This document shows positions 32,526 through 40,814 of a DNA stretch of 64,000 nucleotides, piece by piece. The first letter of the stretch is position 1. Each line of letters starts with the position of its first letter. The notes beneath the pieces were generated by a model. It searched no databases. It saw only the letters and a list, made by a program, of their open reading frames with translations, and was not told the origin of the DNA. A program made the position numbers and the translations under genes. Source of the stretch: Achromobacter agilis (GTDB lineage: Bacteria > Pseudomonadota > Gammaproteobacteria > Burkholderiales > Burkholderiaceae_B); assembly GCF_900496965.1 (NCBI RefSeq), contig NZ_UFQB01000002.1, positions 1-64,000 on the forward strand. Direction: 5' to 3'.

Positions 32526-33389
32526 TTACTTCCTGGGATAGGACCCCAGCACCCGGAACCCCGGGTTGACCGCCAGGAACTCCGCCAGCTTGCCTTTCTT
32601 CGCGTGCCCCGCCACCTCGATCAGGTAGCGGTGCGTATCCAGCGTTTTCTTGCTGGGCCGTTCGTACACCGTCAGGATCTGGGCCCCGGCGGCGATGAGC
32701 GAAGCCAGCGAGGCGCCGAACCGGTCGTCCGAGGTGTCGAGCAGCAGGGACGTCTTGTCGTGGCCCGTGGGCGCGGGCATGTCGCGGCCCAGCACCCACC
32801 AGCGCGTTACGTTGTGGGGCCCCTCTTCGATGCCGTCCACCAGGGACACCAGGGAGTAGACCGTGGCGCCGACCTTGGGGCCGAACGAGGCCTTGTCCAG
32901 CGCCGGGCTGTTGGCGACGGCCTGGGCGGCGGCGCCGCCGCTGGCGGCGTTGGTCTTGCGCACGCCGGGCATTTCGCGATCCACCCAGGGTTTCACTTCC
33001 TCGAAGGCGACGGGGTGCGCCAGCACTTCCTTGATGTCTTCGCGCTTGGCGCCGGGCCGAGCCAGCAGGCTGTAGCCCAGCATCTTGGGATACTCGGCGA
33101 CGATGGTTGCGTTGGGCAGGTCGAGCACGGCGTCCAGGTACGGCGTGACGCCCACCACGGAGGTGGTGACGGGCACGCAGACGCGTTCCAGCTTGCCGCT
33201 GGCGTAGTCTTTGAAGAGGTCGTCGCGCGACAGCGGGACCAGGTCCTTGTCGCCGTAGAGGTCCAGGCAGGCCTGGTGCGTCCAGGAGCCGGCTGGGCCC
33301 AGGTAGCCGATGGAGCCGGCGGCAGCCGGACTGGCGGAGAGGTTCAAGGTAAGCGAGCCTATGACGGTCAGCGATGCGAGGATTTTCAT
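32526..33389 (-). CDS. Secreted prephenate dehydratase-like protein with ACT domain
   Basis: The 287-residue protein begins with a clear signal peptide (MKILASLTVIGSLTLNLSAS, cleavage near AAAG). The remainder reads as a prephenate dehydratase: IGYLGPAGSWTHQACLDLYG at the start of the catalytic domain and the Thr-Arg substrate motif NVTRWWVLGR. A C-terminal ACT domain follows, with YERPSKKTLDTHRYLIEVAG in place of the usual ESRPSK phenylalanine-binding motif. The family normally works in the cytoplasm, so a periplasmic form is unusual. It could make phenylpyruvate outside the cytoplasm, analogous in outcome to periplasmic cyclohexadienyl dehydratases. The ATG at 33389 is followed directly by the leader. 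It is not linked to other aromatic biosynthesis genes here. Confidence 0.8.
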   Translation of the reverse strand: MKILASLTVIGSLTLNLSASPAAAGSIGYLGPAGSWTHQACLDLYGDKDLVPLSRDDLFKDYASGKLERVCVPVTTSVVGVTPYLDAVLDLPNATIVAEYPKMLGYSLLARPGAKREDIKEVLAHPVAFEEVKPWVDREMPGVRKTNAASGGAAAQAVANSPALDKASFGPKVGATVYSLVSLVDGIEEGPHNVTRWWVLGRDMPAPTGHDKTSLLLDTSDDRFGASLASLIAAGAQILTVYERPSKKTLDTHRYLIEVAGHAKKGKLAEFLAVNPGFRVLGSYPRK

Positions 33390-33404
33390 TTTCCGCTCCA
33401 GGGG

Positions 33405-34580
33405 TCAGCCCGCCGCCACCCGCAGAGCCGCCCCCGCCGAAACCAGGCGGTTGCCGCCCAGCGCCTTCGCGCGGTACAGGGCCCGGTCCGCCGCGGCCAG
33501 CGCGTCGGCCAGCGGCGGCGCGTCAAGCTCGTACAGCACGAGCCCGATGCTGACGGTGGCGGGTATTCCGATATTGTCGATCCGGTTGGATATGGTTTCG
33601 GCAAAACGCCGCGCCACGGACTCGCCCAGCGCCGCCGCGCGATCCGCGGCGTCACCGGACAGCAGCGCGGCGAACTCCTCGCCGCCGATGCGGGCCAGGA
33701 TCGCGCCGGGCCCCAGCATGCCACGGGCCGTTTCCGCGAAGCATTGCAGTACCTGATCGCCCTTCTGGTGGCCGTAACGGTCGTTGATGGACTTGAACTG
33801 GTCCAGGTCGAACGCCAGCACCGCAACCGGCGACCGCCCCTTTGCCTCGTCGACCAGGCGCCCGCCCTGCTCGAAAAACCAGCGGCGGTTGCCCAGCCGG
33901 GTCAGGTAGTCGGTCTGCGATTCGCGCACGAGTTCGAGATGGGTCTCCTCGCGGACGAGCTTGATCAGGGTCATGGGCAGGAGGATGGAATACAGCACGC
34001 CTTCGTACATGGTGAGGGTGCTTGCGGTGAGTTGCACCCCTGGGCCGTGCGCCGCCACCCACCAGGGCAGGATGAACGCCCGGGCGGCATAGATCAGCGC
34101 GTGGATGCCCGTTACCGCGACGGCGATGCGCAGCGGCTTCAGCGCTTTCAGATCGCCACAGCGCAGCAGTTCCCATGTGGTCCACGCGCTTACGAGCGCG
34201 ATGGGGAACGCGCTGATGTACTTCCAGACGAGATCTTCCCCTTGCGCGCCCGCCACCGCCCATATCAGGGCCATGACGGCAAGCAGCGCAAGCGGCGCAA
34301 CGCGGTATCGCTTGCCGCGCAAGGAGGCGGCGCCGTTCATGACCAGCAGGTAGCCGCTGAGGACGACCAGGTTGGCCCCGGCGGAACCGAATGGGCTGGG
34401 CGGCACGCTGCGGAACAACGCCCCCGTGCAGCCCAGCGCCAGCGTGGCGAAGCCCGCCGACAGGATCCGCAGCGACCCGCTGCGCTTGGGATGGGCCCGA
34501 TGCTCCCAGAACGTCAGGCCAGCCGTGGCGAGCAGCGTTCCGATGATGATGAAGTAAAGAGTAAGGAGATCGACGTACAT
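33405..34580 (-). CDS. Membrane diguanylate cyclase (GGDEF domain)
   Basis: The start at 34580 gives 391 residues; upstream in-frame extensions are not needed. Residues about 1-210 hold six or seven hydrophobic segments of an uncharacterised membrane sensor. The C-terminal GGDEF domain (about 225-380) carries ARIGGEEFAALL, whose GGEEF is the catalytic signature, with DYLTRLGNRR and FDLDQFKSINDRYGHQKGD upstream. It should make cyclic di-GMP from GTP, regulating motility or biofilm. No EAL domain is present. The start is 239 bp from a divergent nuclease gene. Confidence 0.92.
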   Translation of the reverse strand: MYVDLLTLYFIIIGTLLATAGLTFWEHRAHPKRSGSLRILSAGFATLALGCTGALFRSVPPSPFGSAGANLVVLSGYLLVMNGAASLRGKRYRVAPLALLAVMALIWAVAGAQGEDLVWKYISAFPIALVSAWTTWELLRCGDLKALKPLRIAVAVTGIHALIYAARAFILPWWVAAHGPGVQLTASTLTMYEGVLYSILLPMTLIKLVREETHLELVRESQTDYLTRLGNRRWFFEQGGRLVDEAKGRSPVAVLAFDLDQFKSINDRYGHQKGDQVLQCFAETARGMLGPGAILARIGGEEFAALLSGDAADRAAALGESVARRFAETISNRIDNIGIPATVSIGLVLYELDAPPLADALAAADRALYRAKALGGNRLVSAGAALRVAAG

Positions 34581-34740
34581 CGGAGCCGTGGGGTATGGCG
34601 CCGGCGTGTCGCGGCGGCCAGCCGGAATTTTACGTTGGAAATACTGCAAAAAAGCGTAACAAAACCCCGGAAATGCCCGCAGCAAAGAGGCTCGGCCAGG
34701 CCTCACAAGGGACGGCGGCCAGCCAGTCGGACGCGCGTGC

Positions 34741-34767
34741 GTGGCAAATTTGCCACTCATCTACAAT
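34741..34767 (+). promoter_or_regulatory. Palindrome and -10 box before the nuclease gene
   Basis: GTGGCAAATTTGCCAC (34741-34756) is a perfect 16-bp palindrome. TACAAT at 34762-34767 is a good -10 box in the plus direction, 52 bp before the nuclease start, and the palindrome overlaps the place of the -35. This is consistent with a repressor site, though the regulator is not identified. Confidence 0.5.
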
Positions 34768-34818
34768 CCTTGGCCGAGCCGGCCGCCGATGCGGCCGGGC
34801 AGTAGCTCACAGGTAGTA

Positions 34819-35787
34819 ATGACGCGCGCGAAGAAATCCCCTGCCAAGAAGAAAGGTTCCACCAGCAGATCCACGGCCCGGGCCAGCGCCCGTTCCAGCG
34901 GCCGTTTCCCCCGCTTCCTTAAGGCGCTGCTGTTTTCGTCGCTTGCAAGTTTCGGCGCCGCCTCCTATGTCCTGAATCCGCAATGGCGGATCCCCGCGCC
35001 CGTGCAAGAGGCGCTGACGCGGCTGGGATGGCCCCAGCACTGGGCACCGCACCGCGAGCCGCAACGGGCACAGCCGCGCGAACAGGCGGCGCCCGCGGCA
35101 GTGACGGCGGCGCCCACCGGCGCGCCCGCGCAAACGATGTTCCCGGAATGCCGGCAGTTCTTCCCGCATTCGCGCCCGCCGGAAGTGCCGGGCAGCCAGA
35201 AGTTGCGGGAAGTGTGCTTTTCGGCCTTCGCGATCCTGCATAACGGCCAGACGAAGACGCCGGTTTTCGTGGCGGAGCGGCTGAACCGCCAGATGCTCAC
35301 GCAGGCGCAAGGACAGCGCAGGACCGACAAGTTCTATGCCGAGGCCCGGCTGCCGCGCGCGGAACGGGCGGAGCTGGACGACTACCGGGGATCGGGCTTC
35401 TCGCGCGGCCACATGGCGCCGGCCGCCGACATGTCCACGGCCGAGGGCATGGCGCAGAGTTTTTCCCTGGCCAATATGGTGCCGCAGGACCAGACGCACA
35501 ATGGCGGCGCGTGGAGCAGCATCGAGCAAGACACCCGCAAATACGTCATGCGCGCCGCCGGCGACGTATACGTGTTCACGGGGCCGGTCTACTCCGACAA
35601 GCCGAAGACGATAGGTTCCGGCGTGGCCGTGCCCAGCTACATCTACAAGGTCGTGTACGACGCGACCTCGGGGCGCTCCTGGGTGCACTGGCAGGCGAAC
35701 GCCGCCAGCACCAAGGTCGGGCCGCCGATCAGCTACGAGGAATTCGTGCGGCGCACCGGGCTGAAGCTGTTGCCGGCTGGCGGTTGA
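34819..35787 (+). CDS. Secreted/membrane-anchored DNA/RNA non-specific endonuclease
   Basis: The start at 34819 gives 322 residues. A very basic Lys/Ser/Arg N-terminus (1-32) precedes a single hydrophobic segment at about 33-52, so the protein is probably anchored in the inner membrane with its catalytic domain outside. The domain from about 105 is of the NucA/EndA type, with SRGHMAPAAD placing general base H198, the metal ligand N228 in THNGG, and E236 nearby. The usual motif is DRGH; here Ser replaces the Asp, as also seen in some family members. It may degrade extracellular DNA for nutrition or biofilm turnover. The proline/alanine-rich linker (75-105) separates anchor and enzyme. Confidence 0.85.
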   Translation: MTRAKKSPAKKKGSTSRSTARASARSSGRFPRFLKALLFSSLASFGAASYVLNPQWRIPAPVQEALTRLGWPQHWAPHREPQRAQPREQAAPAAVTAAPTGAPAQTMFPECRQFFPHSRPPEVPGSQKLREVCFSAFAILHNGQTKTPVFVAERLNRQMLTQAQGQRRTDKFYAEARLPRAERAELDDYRGSGFSRGHMAPAADMSTAEGMAQSFSLANMVPQDQTHNGGAWSSIEQDTRKYVMRAAGDVYVFTGPVYSDKPKTIGSGVAVPSYIYKVVYDATSGRSWVHWQANAASTKVGPPISYEEFVRRTGLKLLPAGG

Positions 35788-35827
35788 GGCCGCCAGCGCG
35801 GGCAGAGGAGTCCTGCCGCGTGCCCCT

Positions 35828-36307
35828 TCAACCGCGCCGGGCGGCCTCGATCGTGGCGATGTCGATTTTCCCCATGGTCATCATCGCCTCGAAAGCGCGC
35901 CTGGCCGCCGCGGGGTCCGGATCGGCGATCGCTTCGATCAGCACGCGCGGCGTGATCTGCCAGGACAGGCCCCACTTGTCCCGGCACCAGCCGCAATCGC
36001 TCTCCTGCCCGCCGTTGCCAACGATGGCGTTCCACAAGCGGTCGGTTTCGGCCTGGTCTTCCGTCGAGACCTGGAAGGAAAAGGCTTCGCTGTGCTTGAA
36101 GGCAGGCCCGCCATTGAGGCCCACGCAGGGAATGCCCGCCACGGTGAACTCCACCGTCAGCACGTCGCCCTGCTTGCCGGAAGGATAATCGCCGGGCGCG
36201 CGCAGCACCTTGCCCACGGCGCTGTCCGGAAACGTCTTGGCGTAGAACTCAGCGGCCTCCAGGGCGTCGCTGTCGTACCAAAGGCAAATCGTATTTTTGC
36301 TGGCCAT
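35828..36307 (-). CDS. VOC-superfamily protein, PhnB-like
   Basis: The 159-residue protein has the beta-alpha-beta-beta-beta pattern of the vicinal oxygen chelate fold, in the form found in PhnB-like or 3-demethylubiquinone-9 3-methyltransferase-like domains: SKNTICLWYDSDALEAAEFY and FPDSAVGKVLRAP. Typical phrases CGWCRDKWGLSWQITPRVL and MMTMGKIDIATIEAA mark the end. Annotated names differ widely and the real function is unknown. It is a stand-alone gene on the minus strand. Confidence 0.85.
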   Translation of the reverse strand: MASKNTICLWYDSDALEAAEFYAKTFPDSAVGKVLRAPGDYPSGKQGDVLTVEFTVAGIPCVGLNGGPAFKHSEAFSFQVSTEDQAETDRLWNAIVGNGGQESDCGWCRDKWGLSWQITPRVLIEAIADPDPAAARRAFEAMMTMGKIDIATIEAARRG

Positions 36308-36423
36308 CCTGACTCTCCTGAGGAAATCCCGGTAGATCGAGCATAGTCGCTATGCCTGGCCCGTACGCGTTACGAAGCTTTGGAAAATGTTGTCGCGGGG
36401 CCGGCGCGGCCGTCGGCGGGCTC

Positions 36424-37689
36424 TCAGTCGACGACCAGGTAGGCCTCTCCGCCCGGCTTCAAGTATGGGGCCAGATCCTTGAACGGCACCACGGCATGGG
36501 TGCCCAGGCACACGCCCATGGCATGGCCCACGCCCGACACCGACAGGCTCAGCATGCCGGGCGCCTCGGCGCCCAGGGCCAGAAAGCTGGGCCAGAGGTC
36601 GACGCAGCCTTCCAGGGACTCGCCGTCCGCGGCGCCCGTGGCGTCCGTGGACGCCAGCGCGTTGCGCGCGGCGTTCACCACCTCCAGCAGCGTCGCGCTT
36701 TCGGTGCGGAAGCCGTTTCCGTCGGATTCGTATGCGTCGAAGACGTGGTTCCAGTCCAGGTATTCGCCGCGCAGCAGATCGAAGGTGTAGGGCTCGAAAT
36801 GATTGTTGGGATGCGCGCCGCCGCAGTACAGGCTGCCCGATTCGCTGACCGTCATCAGGGCGGAGGACAACCAGTCGACCTTGATCTCCTCTTCGTCATA
36901 GCTGCCCAGCGTGCCCGCCGCGGGATTGTCATCGGTGTAGGCCGATGCCTTGCACGCCAGCGCCGCCAGGCTCATCTGCCAGTGGCGTTGTTCGAGCAGG
37001 CCGTTGACGCGTTCCAGGACTTTCGCGTCGGGATGGCGGCTGAGCCGGGGATAGGAAAACTTGGTGCGCGGGTCGCGCCACATGCGGTAGGCCAGCGTGG
37101 GAGTGCCGATATCCGGGCCGGCGGGAACGGCGTAACCGGCCAGCTTGCGGGTCTCGTAGGGCGCGCGTTCGGCGTCGATGGACACGTCAAAGGCGATGCC
37201 GCTGCCCATGCCGCCGCTGATCGCGTCGGTGACGGCCCGCACGCTGTCCGGCGCCAGCGCGTCGGGGTCGTATTCGGCGACGCGGCGCAACTGGAAGCTA
37301 CGCCGCTTGCCGGTACGGGCGTCGACCCATTGGCCGCGATAGCCGTCGGCGTCGCGGGCGCCTTGCCAGGCCGCGGCGCGGCCGGCCGGCGCGTCCTCGT
37401 CCGGATCTAGCCCGGCTTCTTTGCGTTCATAGTAGGGCTTGGGTTCATAGAGCGCGGCCGGCGTGCCCTTCAAGGGGATGTCCACGCCCTGTTTGGGATA
37501 GAAGTAGCGGCCGGTGAGCGTGCCGTCTTGCGCGGCCTCCAGTTCCATCACGACCTCGCCCGCGCCTTGCAGCGTGCCCGCATACACGGTGCGCGGGGCG
37601 GCTCCCGCCTGATTGCCGGCGAGCGGCAAGAGGACCAGCGCGAACGCGCCTAGCCAGGGACGAAAGACGCGGACTGGGGATCGGGACAT
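36424..37689 (-). CDS. Secreted protein with DUF3298-like C-terminus
   Basis: The start at 37689 (MSRSPVRVFRPW) gives 421 residues with a signal peptide ending near GNQAGAAP. The N-terminal part (about 30-120) is a beta-rich repeat-like domain. The C-terminal part (about 270-420) carries LYCGGAHPNNHFEPYTFDL and LDWNHVFDAYE, which recall the DUF3298/RsiV-like domain of secreted proteins. The protein is probably periplasmic or lipoprotein-like, though no lipobox Cys is seen. No enzymatic residues are recognised. Confidence 0.75.
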   Translation of the reverse strand: MSRSPVRVFRPWLGAFALVLLPLAGNQAGAAPRTVYAGTLQGAGEVVMELEAAQDGTLTGRYFYPKQGVDIPLKGTPAALYEPKPYYERKEAGLDPDEDAPAGRAAAWQGARDADGYRGQWVDARTGKRRSFQLRRVAEYDPDALAPDSVRAVTDAISGGMGSGIAFDVSIDAERAPYETRKLAGYAVPAGPDIGTPTLAYRMWRDPRTKFSYPRLSRHPDAKVLERVNGLLEQRHWQMSLAALACKASAYTDDNPAAGTLGSYDEEEIKVDWLSSALMTVSESGSLYCGGAHPNNHFEPYTFDLLRGEYLDWNHVFDAYESDGNGFRTESATLLEVVNAARNALASTDATGAADGESLEGCVDLWPSFLALGAEAPGMLSLSVSGVGHAMGVCLGTHAVVPFKDLAPYLKPGGEAYLVVD

Positions 37690-37920
37690 CTGGGACGGAC
37701 GCGAGAGCGCCAGAGTTGGCCGGATGGAATCACTATACCGGATGACCCGCCCCCGTTTCTTTCGGCACGGCGCCGCGCCGAATACCGCCACATTTGTTAC
37801 TCCTCCCGCCTTGCCCCCGGTGCAACACTGTCCTCAGGATCGCCAGCCGGCGGCCCGGCCCGCGCGAAAACCGCCCCTGCAGCCGCCCGGCGACCGTTCA
37901 ACATCAGGAGGTACGACGCC

Positions 37921-38691
37921 ATGACCGCATCCACCGACAAAACACCCCCCGCCCTGCACACGCCCCCGGTCGTCTCGCCGCAGGCATGGGAAGCCGCGCG
38001 CGAGCAGCTGCTGATCAAGGAAAAAGCGCATACGCGCGCCCGCGACGCCTTGGCCGCCGAGCGGCGCCGCATGCCGTGGACGGCCGTGGACAAGGCCTAC
38101 GCCTTCGACGGCCCCGACGGCCGCCGCAGCCTGCTTGATCTGTTCGACGGCCGCCGCCAGTTGATCGTCTACCGCGCCTTCTTCGAACCCGGCGTCTACG
38201 GCTGGCCCGAACACGCCTGCCGGGGCTGCTCCATGGTCGCCGACCAGGTGGCCCATCTGGCCCACCTCAACGCCCGCGACACCACCCTCGTCTTCGTCTC
38301 GCGGGCGCCGCAGGCGGATATCGAACGCCTGAAGGCCCGGATGGACTGGAAGATGCCGTGGTTCACGCTCACGGACGGCTTCGACACGGATTTCGGCGTG
38401 AATGAATGGCACGGCACGAACGTGTTCATCCGCGACGGCAATCGCATATTCCGCACGTACTTCCTGAACAACCGCGGCGATGAGCAGATGGGCGGCACCT
38501 GGAATTACCTGGACATCACGCCGCTAGGCCGCCAGGAGGCCTGGGAAGATTCACCCGAGGGCTATCCGCAGACGCCGGCGTACAAGTGGTGGAACTGGCA
38601 CGACAGCTACGTCGAGGGCGCGGCGCCCGACAAAAAGTGGATGGAAATATCCGACGCGGGCGAGGCGGCGTTCCGCAACAAGGGCAAGTAG
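37921..38691 (+). CDS. DUF899 thioredoxin-like family protein
   Basis: The 256-residue protein matches DUF899: VSPQAWEAAREQLLIKEKAH, RRRMPWTAVDKAYAFDGPDG, LIVYRAFFEPGVYGWPEH, and a C-R-G-C motif in ACRGCSMVADQV. The fold is thioredoxin-like, and the family is often annotated as putative thioredoxin or calmodulin-binding-like proteins without a confirmed activity. It has no signal peptide. The gene stands alone between a divergent secreted-protein gene and a cupin-regulator operon; its ATG at 37921 follows an AGGAGG-type site (AGGAGGTACGACGCC). Confidence 0.88.
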   Translation: MTASTDKTPPALHTPPVVSPQAWEAAREQLLIKEKAHTRARDALAAERRRMPWTAVDKAYAFDGPDGRRSLLDLFDGRRQLIVYRAFFEPGVYGWPEHACRGCSMVADQVAHLAHLNARDTTLVFVSRAPQADIERLKARMDWKMPWFTLTDGFDTDFGVNEWHGTNVFIRDGNRIFRTYFLNNRGDEQMGGTWNYLDITPLGRQEAWEDSPEGYPQTPAYKWWNWHDSYVEGAAPDKKWMEISDAGEAAFRNKGK

Positions 38692-38718
38692 ACGCCTAGG
38701 GGTATTCCCGACCCAGTA

Positions 38719-38767
38719 TTGTGGCAAAAGTGAAATTTACTTAATATTTTTGAAGTGAGAGTGAAAT
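38719..38767 (+). promoter_or_regulatory. Promoter and operator of the XRE-cupin regulator
   Basis: TTGTGG (38719-38724) and TAATAT (38742-38747) form a -35/-10 pair with a 17-bp spacer. The spacer contains AAGTGAAATTTACTT (38728-38742), a near-palindrome with six of seven pairs matching. Its GTGAAAT half recurs at 38761-38767, just downstream of the -10. The placement suggests autorepression by the regulator encoded at 38783. Confidence 0.55.
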
Positions 38768-38782
38768 ACGAACCAGAGTTTC

Positions 38783-39397
38783 ATGAAAATCGATAAGTCT
38801 GAAGACAGCCTGAACTCCGCCGATGAACACGACAAGGCGTTGGGCGAACGCCTGCGGGCGGCGCGCCTGCAACAGGGCCTGAAACTGAAGGACGTGGCGG
38901 AGCGCACCGAGATGTCCATCGCGCTGATCAGCCAGGTCGAGCGCGGCATCAGTTCACCGTCCATTCGCACCTTGCGGGCGATCTGCCACGCCCTGGACAT
39001 CGACGGCGCCAGCCTGCTGACCCCTGCTCCGGCCGGACCGGTAAACGACGATCAGAACGAATTCACGGTCCGGGTATCCGCGCGCAAACCGCTGAAGCTG
39101 GGCAACAACGGCGTCACCAAGTACCGCATCACGCCCAGCAGCTGCGCCGCCCTCGAAGGCTTCCTGATGGAGTTGGAGCCCGGCGCCGCCTCCGACCCCG
39201 GCTTCCTGGTACAGGCCAGCGACAAGATCGGCTACGTGCTCACCGGCAAGCTGCAGATTTTCGTCGACGACAAATCCTTCCTGCTGGAGGCCGGCGACAG
39301 CTATGGCTTTTCCGGCAGCCACCCGTACCGGTGGCAGAACGGCTGGGACCAGAAGACCGTCTTCCTGGTCGTCAACAGCACCCATTTCTACGTCTGA
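38783..39397 (+). CDS. XRE-family regulator with C-terminal cupin domain
   Basis: The 204-residue protein has an XRE helix-turn-helix (about 20-75, LRAARLQQGLKLKDVAERT and SIALISQVERGISSPSIRTL) and a cupin domain (about 120-200) that would bind a small ligand. The architecture is that of PuuR and similar regulators of amine or amino-acid catabolism. It is the first gene of an operon with an MHS transporter, a DAO-type oxidase and a cupin protein, and a palindrome lies in its promoter. It most likely represses that operon until the substrate appears. The ligand is unknown. Confidence 0.92.
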   Translation: MKIDKSEDSLNSADEHDKALGERLRAARLQQGLKLKDVAERTEMSIALISQVERGISSPSIRTLRAICHALDIDGASLLTPAPAGPVNDDQNEFTVRVSARKPLKLGNNGVTKYRITPSSCAALEGFLMELEPGAASDPGFLVQASDKIGYVLTGKLQIFVDDKSFLLEAGDSYGFSGSHPYRWQNGWDQKTVFLVVNSTHFYV

Positions 39398-39449
39398 CCC
39401 TCCCCCTCCCGCGTTTCTCCATCGCACTCCAGCCAATACCAGCAAATAA

Positions 39450-39468
39450 AAGGCCGCCGCGCGGCCTT
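39450..39468. other. Perfect stem-loop after the XRE-cupin gene
   Basis: AAGGCCGC-CGC-GCGGCCTT forms an 8-bp perfect stem 52 bp after the regulator stop and 18 bp before the transporter ATG. On the plus strand no U-tract follows, so it is not a good terminator for the operon. It may dampen read-through or stabilise the transcript between regulator and transporter. Confidence 0.35.
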
Positions 39469-39486
39469 GCAAGGGACAACACCGCT

Positions 39487-40779
39487 ATGAATTCGTCTTC
39501 AGCATCGATCGGCGCGCGCCCGGCGCGCGTTCCTGCGCGCAAAGGCAAGCTGCGCGATATCGTGGCCGCCAACATCGGCGCCTTCTTCGAGTGGTACGAC
39601 CTGCTGGTCTATGCGCTGTTCGCGCTGCCGATCTCGCGGCTGTTCTTCCCGTCCAACGACCCGCAGACCGCCCTGCTGTTCAGCTTTCTGACCTTCGCGA
39701 GTTCCTACCTGATCCGCCCGGTGGGCGCCGTCCTGCTGGGCATCTACGCCGACAAGAAGGGGCGCAAGGCCGCCCTGTCCCTGACCGCCACGCTGATGCT
39801 GATCGGCACCGCGCTGATGGCGCTTATCCCCACCTACGCGACCATCGGCGCACTCGCGCCGGTGGCGCTGGTGGCGGGCCGCCTGCTGCAGGGTTTTTCC
39901 GCGGGTGGCGAGTTCGGCACCGCGAACTCCTACCTGACCGAACAGAACCCCAAGCTCAAGGCGTTCCTGGCCAGCCTGCAATTCTCCACCACCGGCCTGG
40001 CGCTGGTGGTCTCCGCGCTGTTCGCCTACTTCATCAACCACTACCTCACCGAAGCGCAGATCGATAGCTGGGGCTGGCGCCTGCCTTTCATCTTCGGCTG
40101 CCTGATCGGTCCGGTCGCCCTCTACATCCGCTTCAAGATCGACGAAACGCCCGAGTTCGACGGCGAGAAGGCGCAACGCGCCGCGCCGCTGCGCGAGACC
40201 TTCCGCCTGCACAAGCGCTACCTGCTGCTGGGCGCGCTGATCGTGGCCGCCGGCAACGTGGCCAGCTATCTCAACATCTACATGCCGACCTTTGCCATCA
40301 ATAACCTGGGCATCTCCAAAGACGACGCGTTCGTGGCATCGATCTGCAGCGGCCTGGTGTGCACCTTCCTGCCCATGCTGGGCGGGCTGGCCGCCGACCG
40401 CTACGGCGCGGTCAAGACCATGGCTTCCGCCCTGGTGCTGGGGCTGATCATCATTGTGCCCAGCTTCAAGGTGCTGACCGGCACTCCCTCTTTCGGCTCG
40501 CTGGTGCTGTTCCAGTGCCTGATGTCGCTGGTGTTCTACAGCTTCTACTTCGCGCCGGTCGGATCGCTCCTGGCGCAGCTGTTCCCGACCTCCTGCCGCA
40601 CCACTGGCGTGTCGATCGCCTACGTTGCGTCGCAGACCTTCTTCGGCGGCATCACCCCTGTCGTAGTGGGTTTTCTGGTGACCCGCACCGGCACAATCAT
40701 GTCGCCCGCCTATTACCTGATCGCGATCGGCCTCGTCGCCATCGTCGCCCTGGCCAGCGTGCGCGCCAAGGTCCGCTGA
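39487..40779 (+). CDS. MHS-family MFS transporter (ProP-like)
   Basis: The start at 39487 gives 430 residues and twelve predicted membrane helices. The N-terminal ANIGAFFEWYDLLVYALFA and the loop GIYADKKGRKAALSLTATL are hallmarks of the metabolite:H+ symporter family, which carries betaines, dicarboxylates and aromatic acids. The RLLQGFSAGGEFGTANSYL motif is also typical. It sits between the XRE-cupin regulator and a DAO-type oxidase, so its cargo is probably an amino acid or amine. An upstream in-frame extension from 39331 overlaps the regulator and is not needed. Confidence 0.92.
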   Translation: MNSSSASIGARPARVPARKGKLRDIVAANIGAFFEWYDLLVYALFALPISRLFFPSNDPQTALLFSFLTFASSYLIRPVGAVLLGIYADKKGRKAALSLTATLMLIGTALMALIPTYATIGALAPVALVAGRLLQGFSAGGEFGTANSYLTEQNPKLKAFLASLQFSTTGLALVVSALFAYFINHYLTEAQIDSWGWRLPFIFGCLIGPVALYIRFKIDETPEFDGEKAQRAAPLRETFRLHKRYLLLGALIVAAGNVASYLNIYMPTFAINNLGISKDDAFVASICSGLVCTFLPMLGGLAADRYGAVKTMASALVLGLIIIVPSFKVLTGTPSFGSLVLFQCLMSLVFYSFYFAPVGSLLAQLFPTSCRTTGVSIAYVASQTFFGGITPVVVGFLVTRTGTIMSPAYYLIAIGLVAIVALASVRAKVR

Positions 40780-40814
40780 CCTCCCACCAACCTCTTTCGA
40801 ACGCCATCCGTTTC

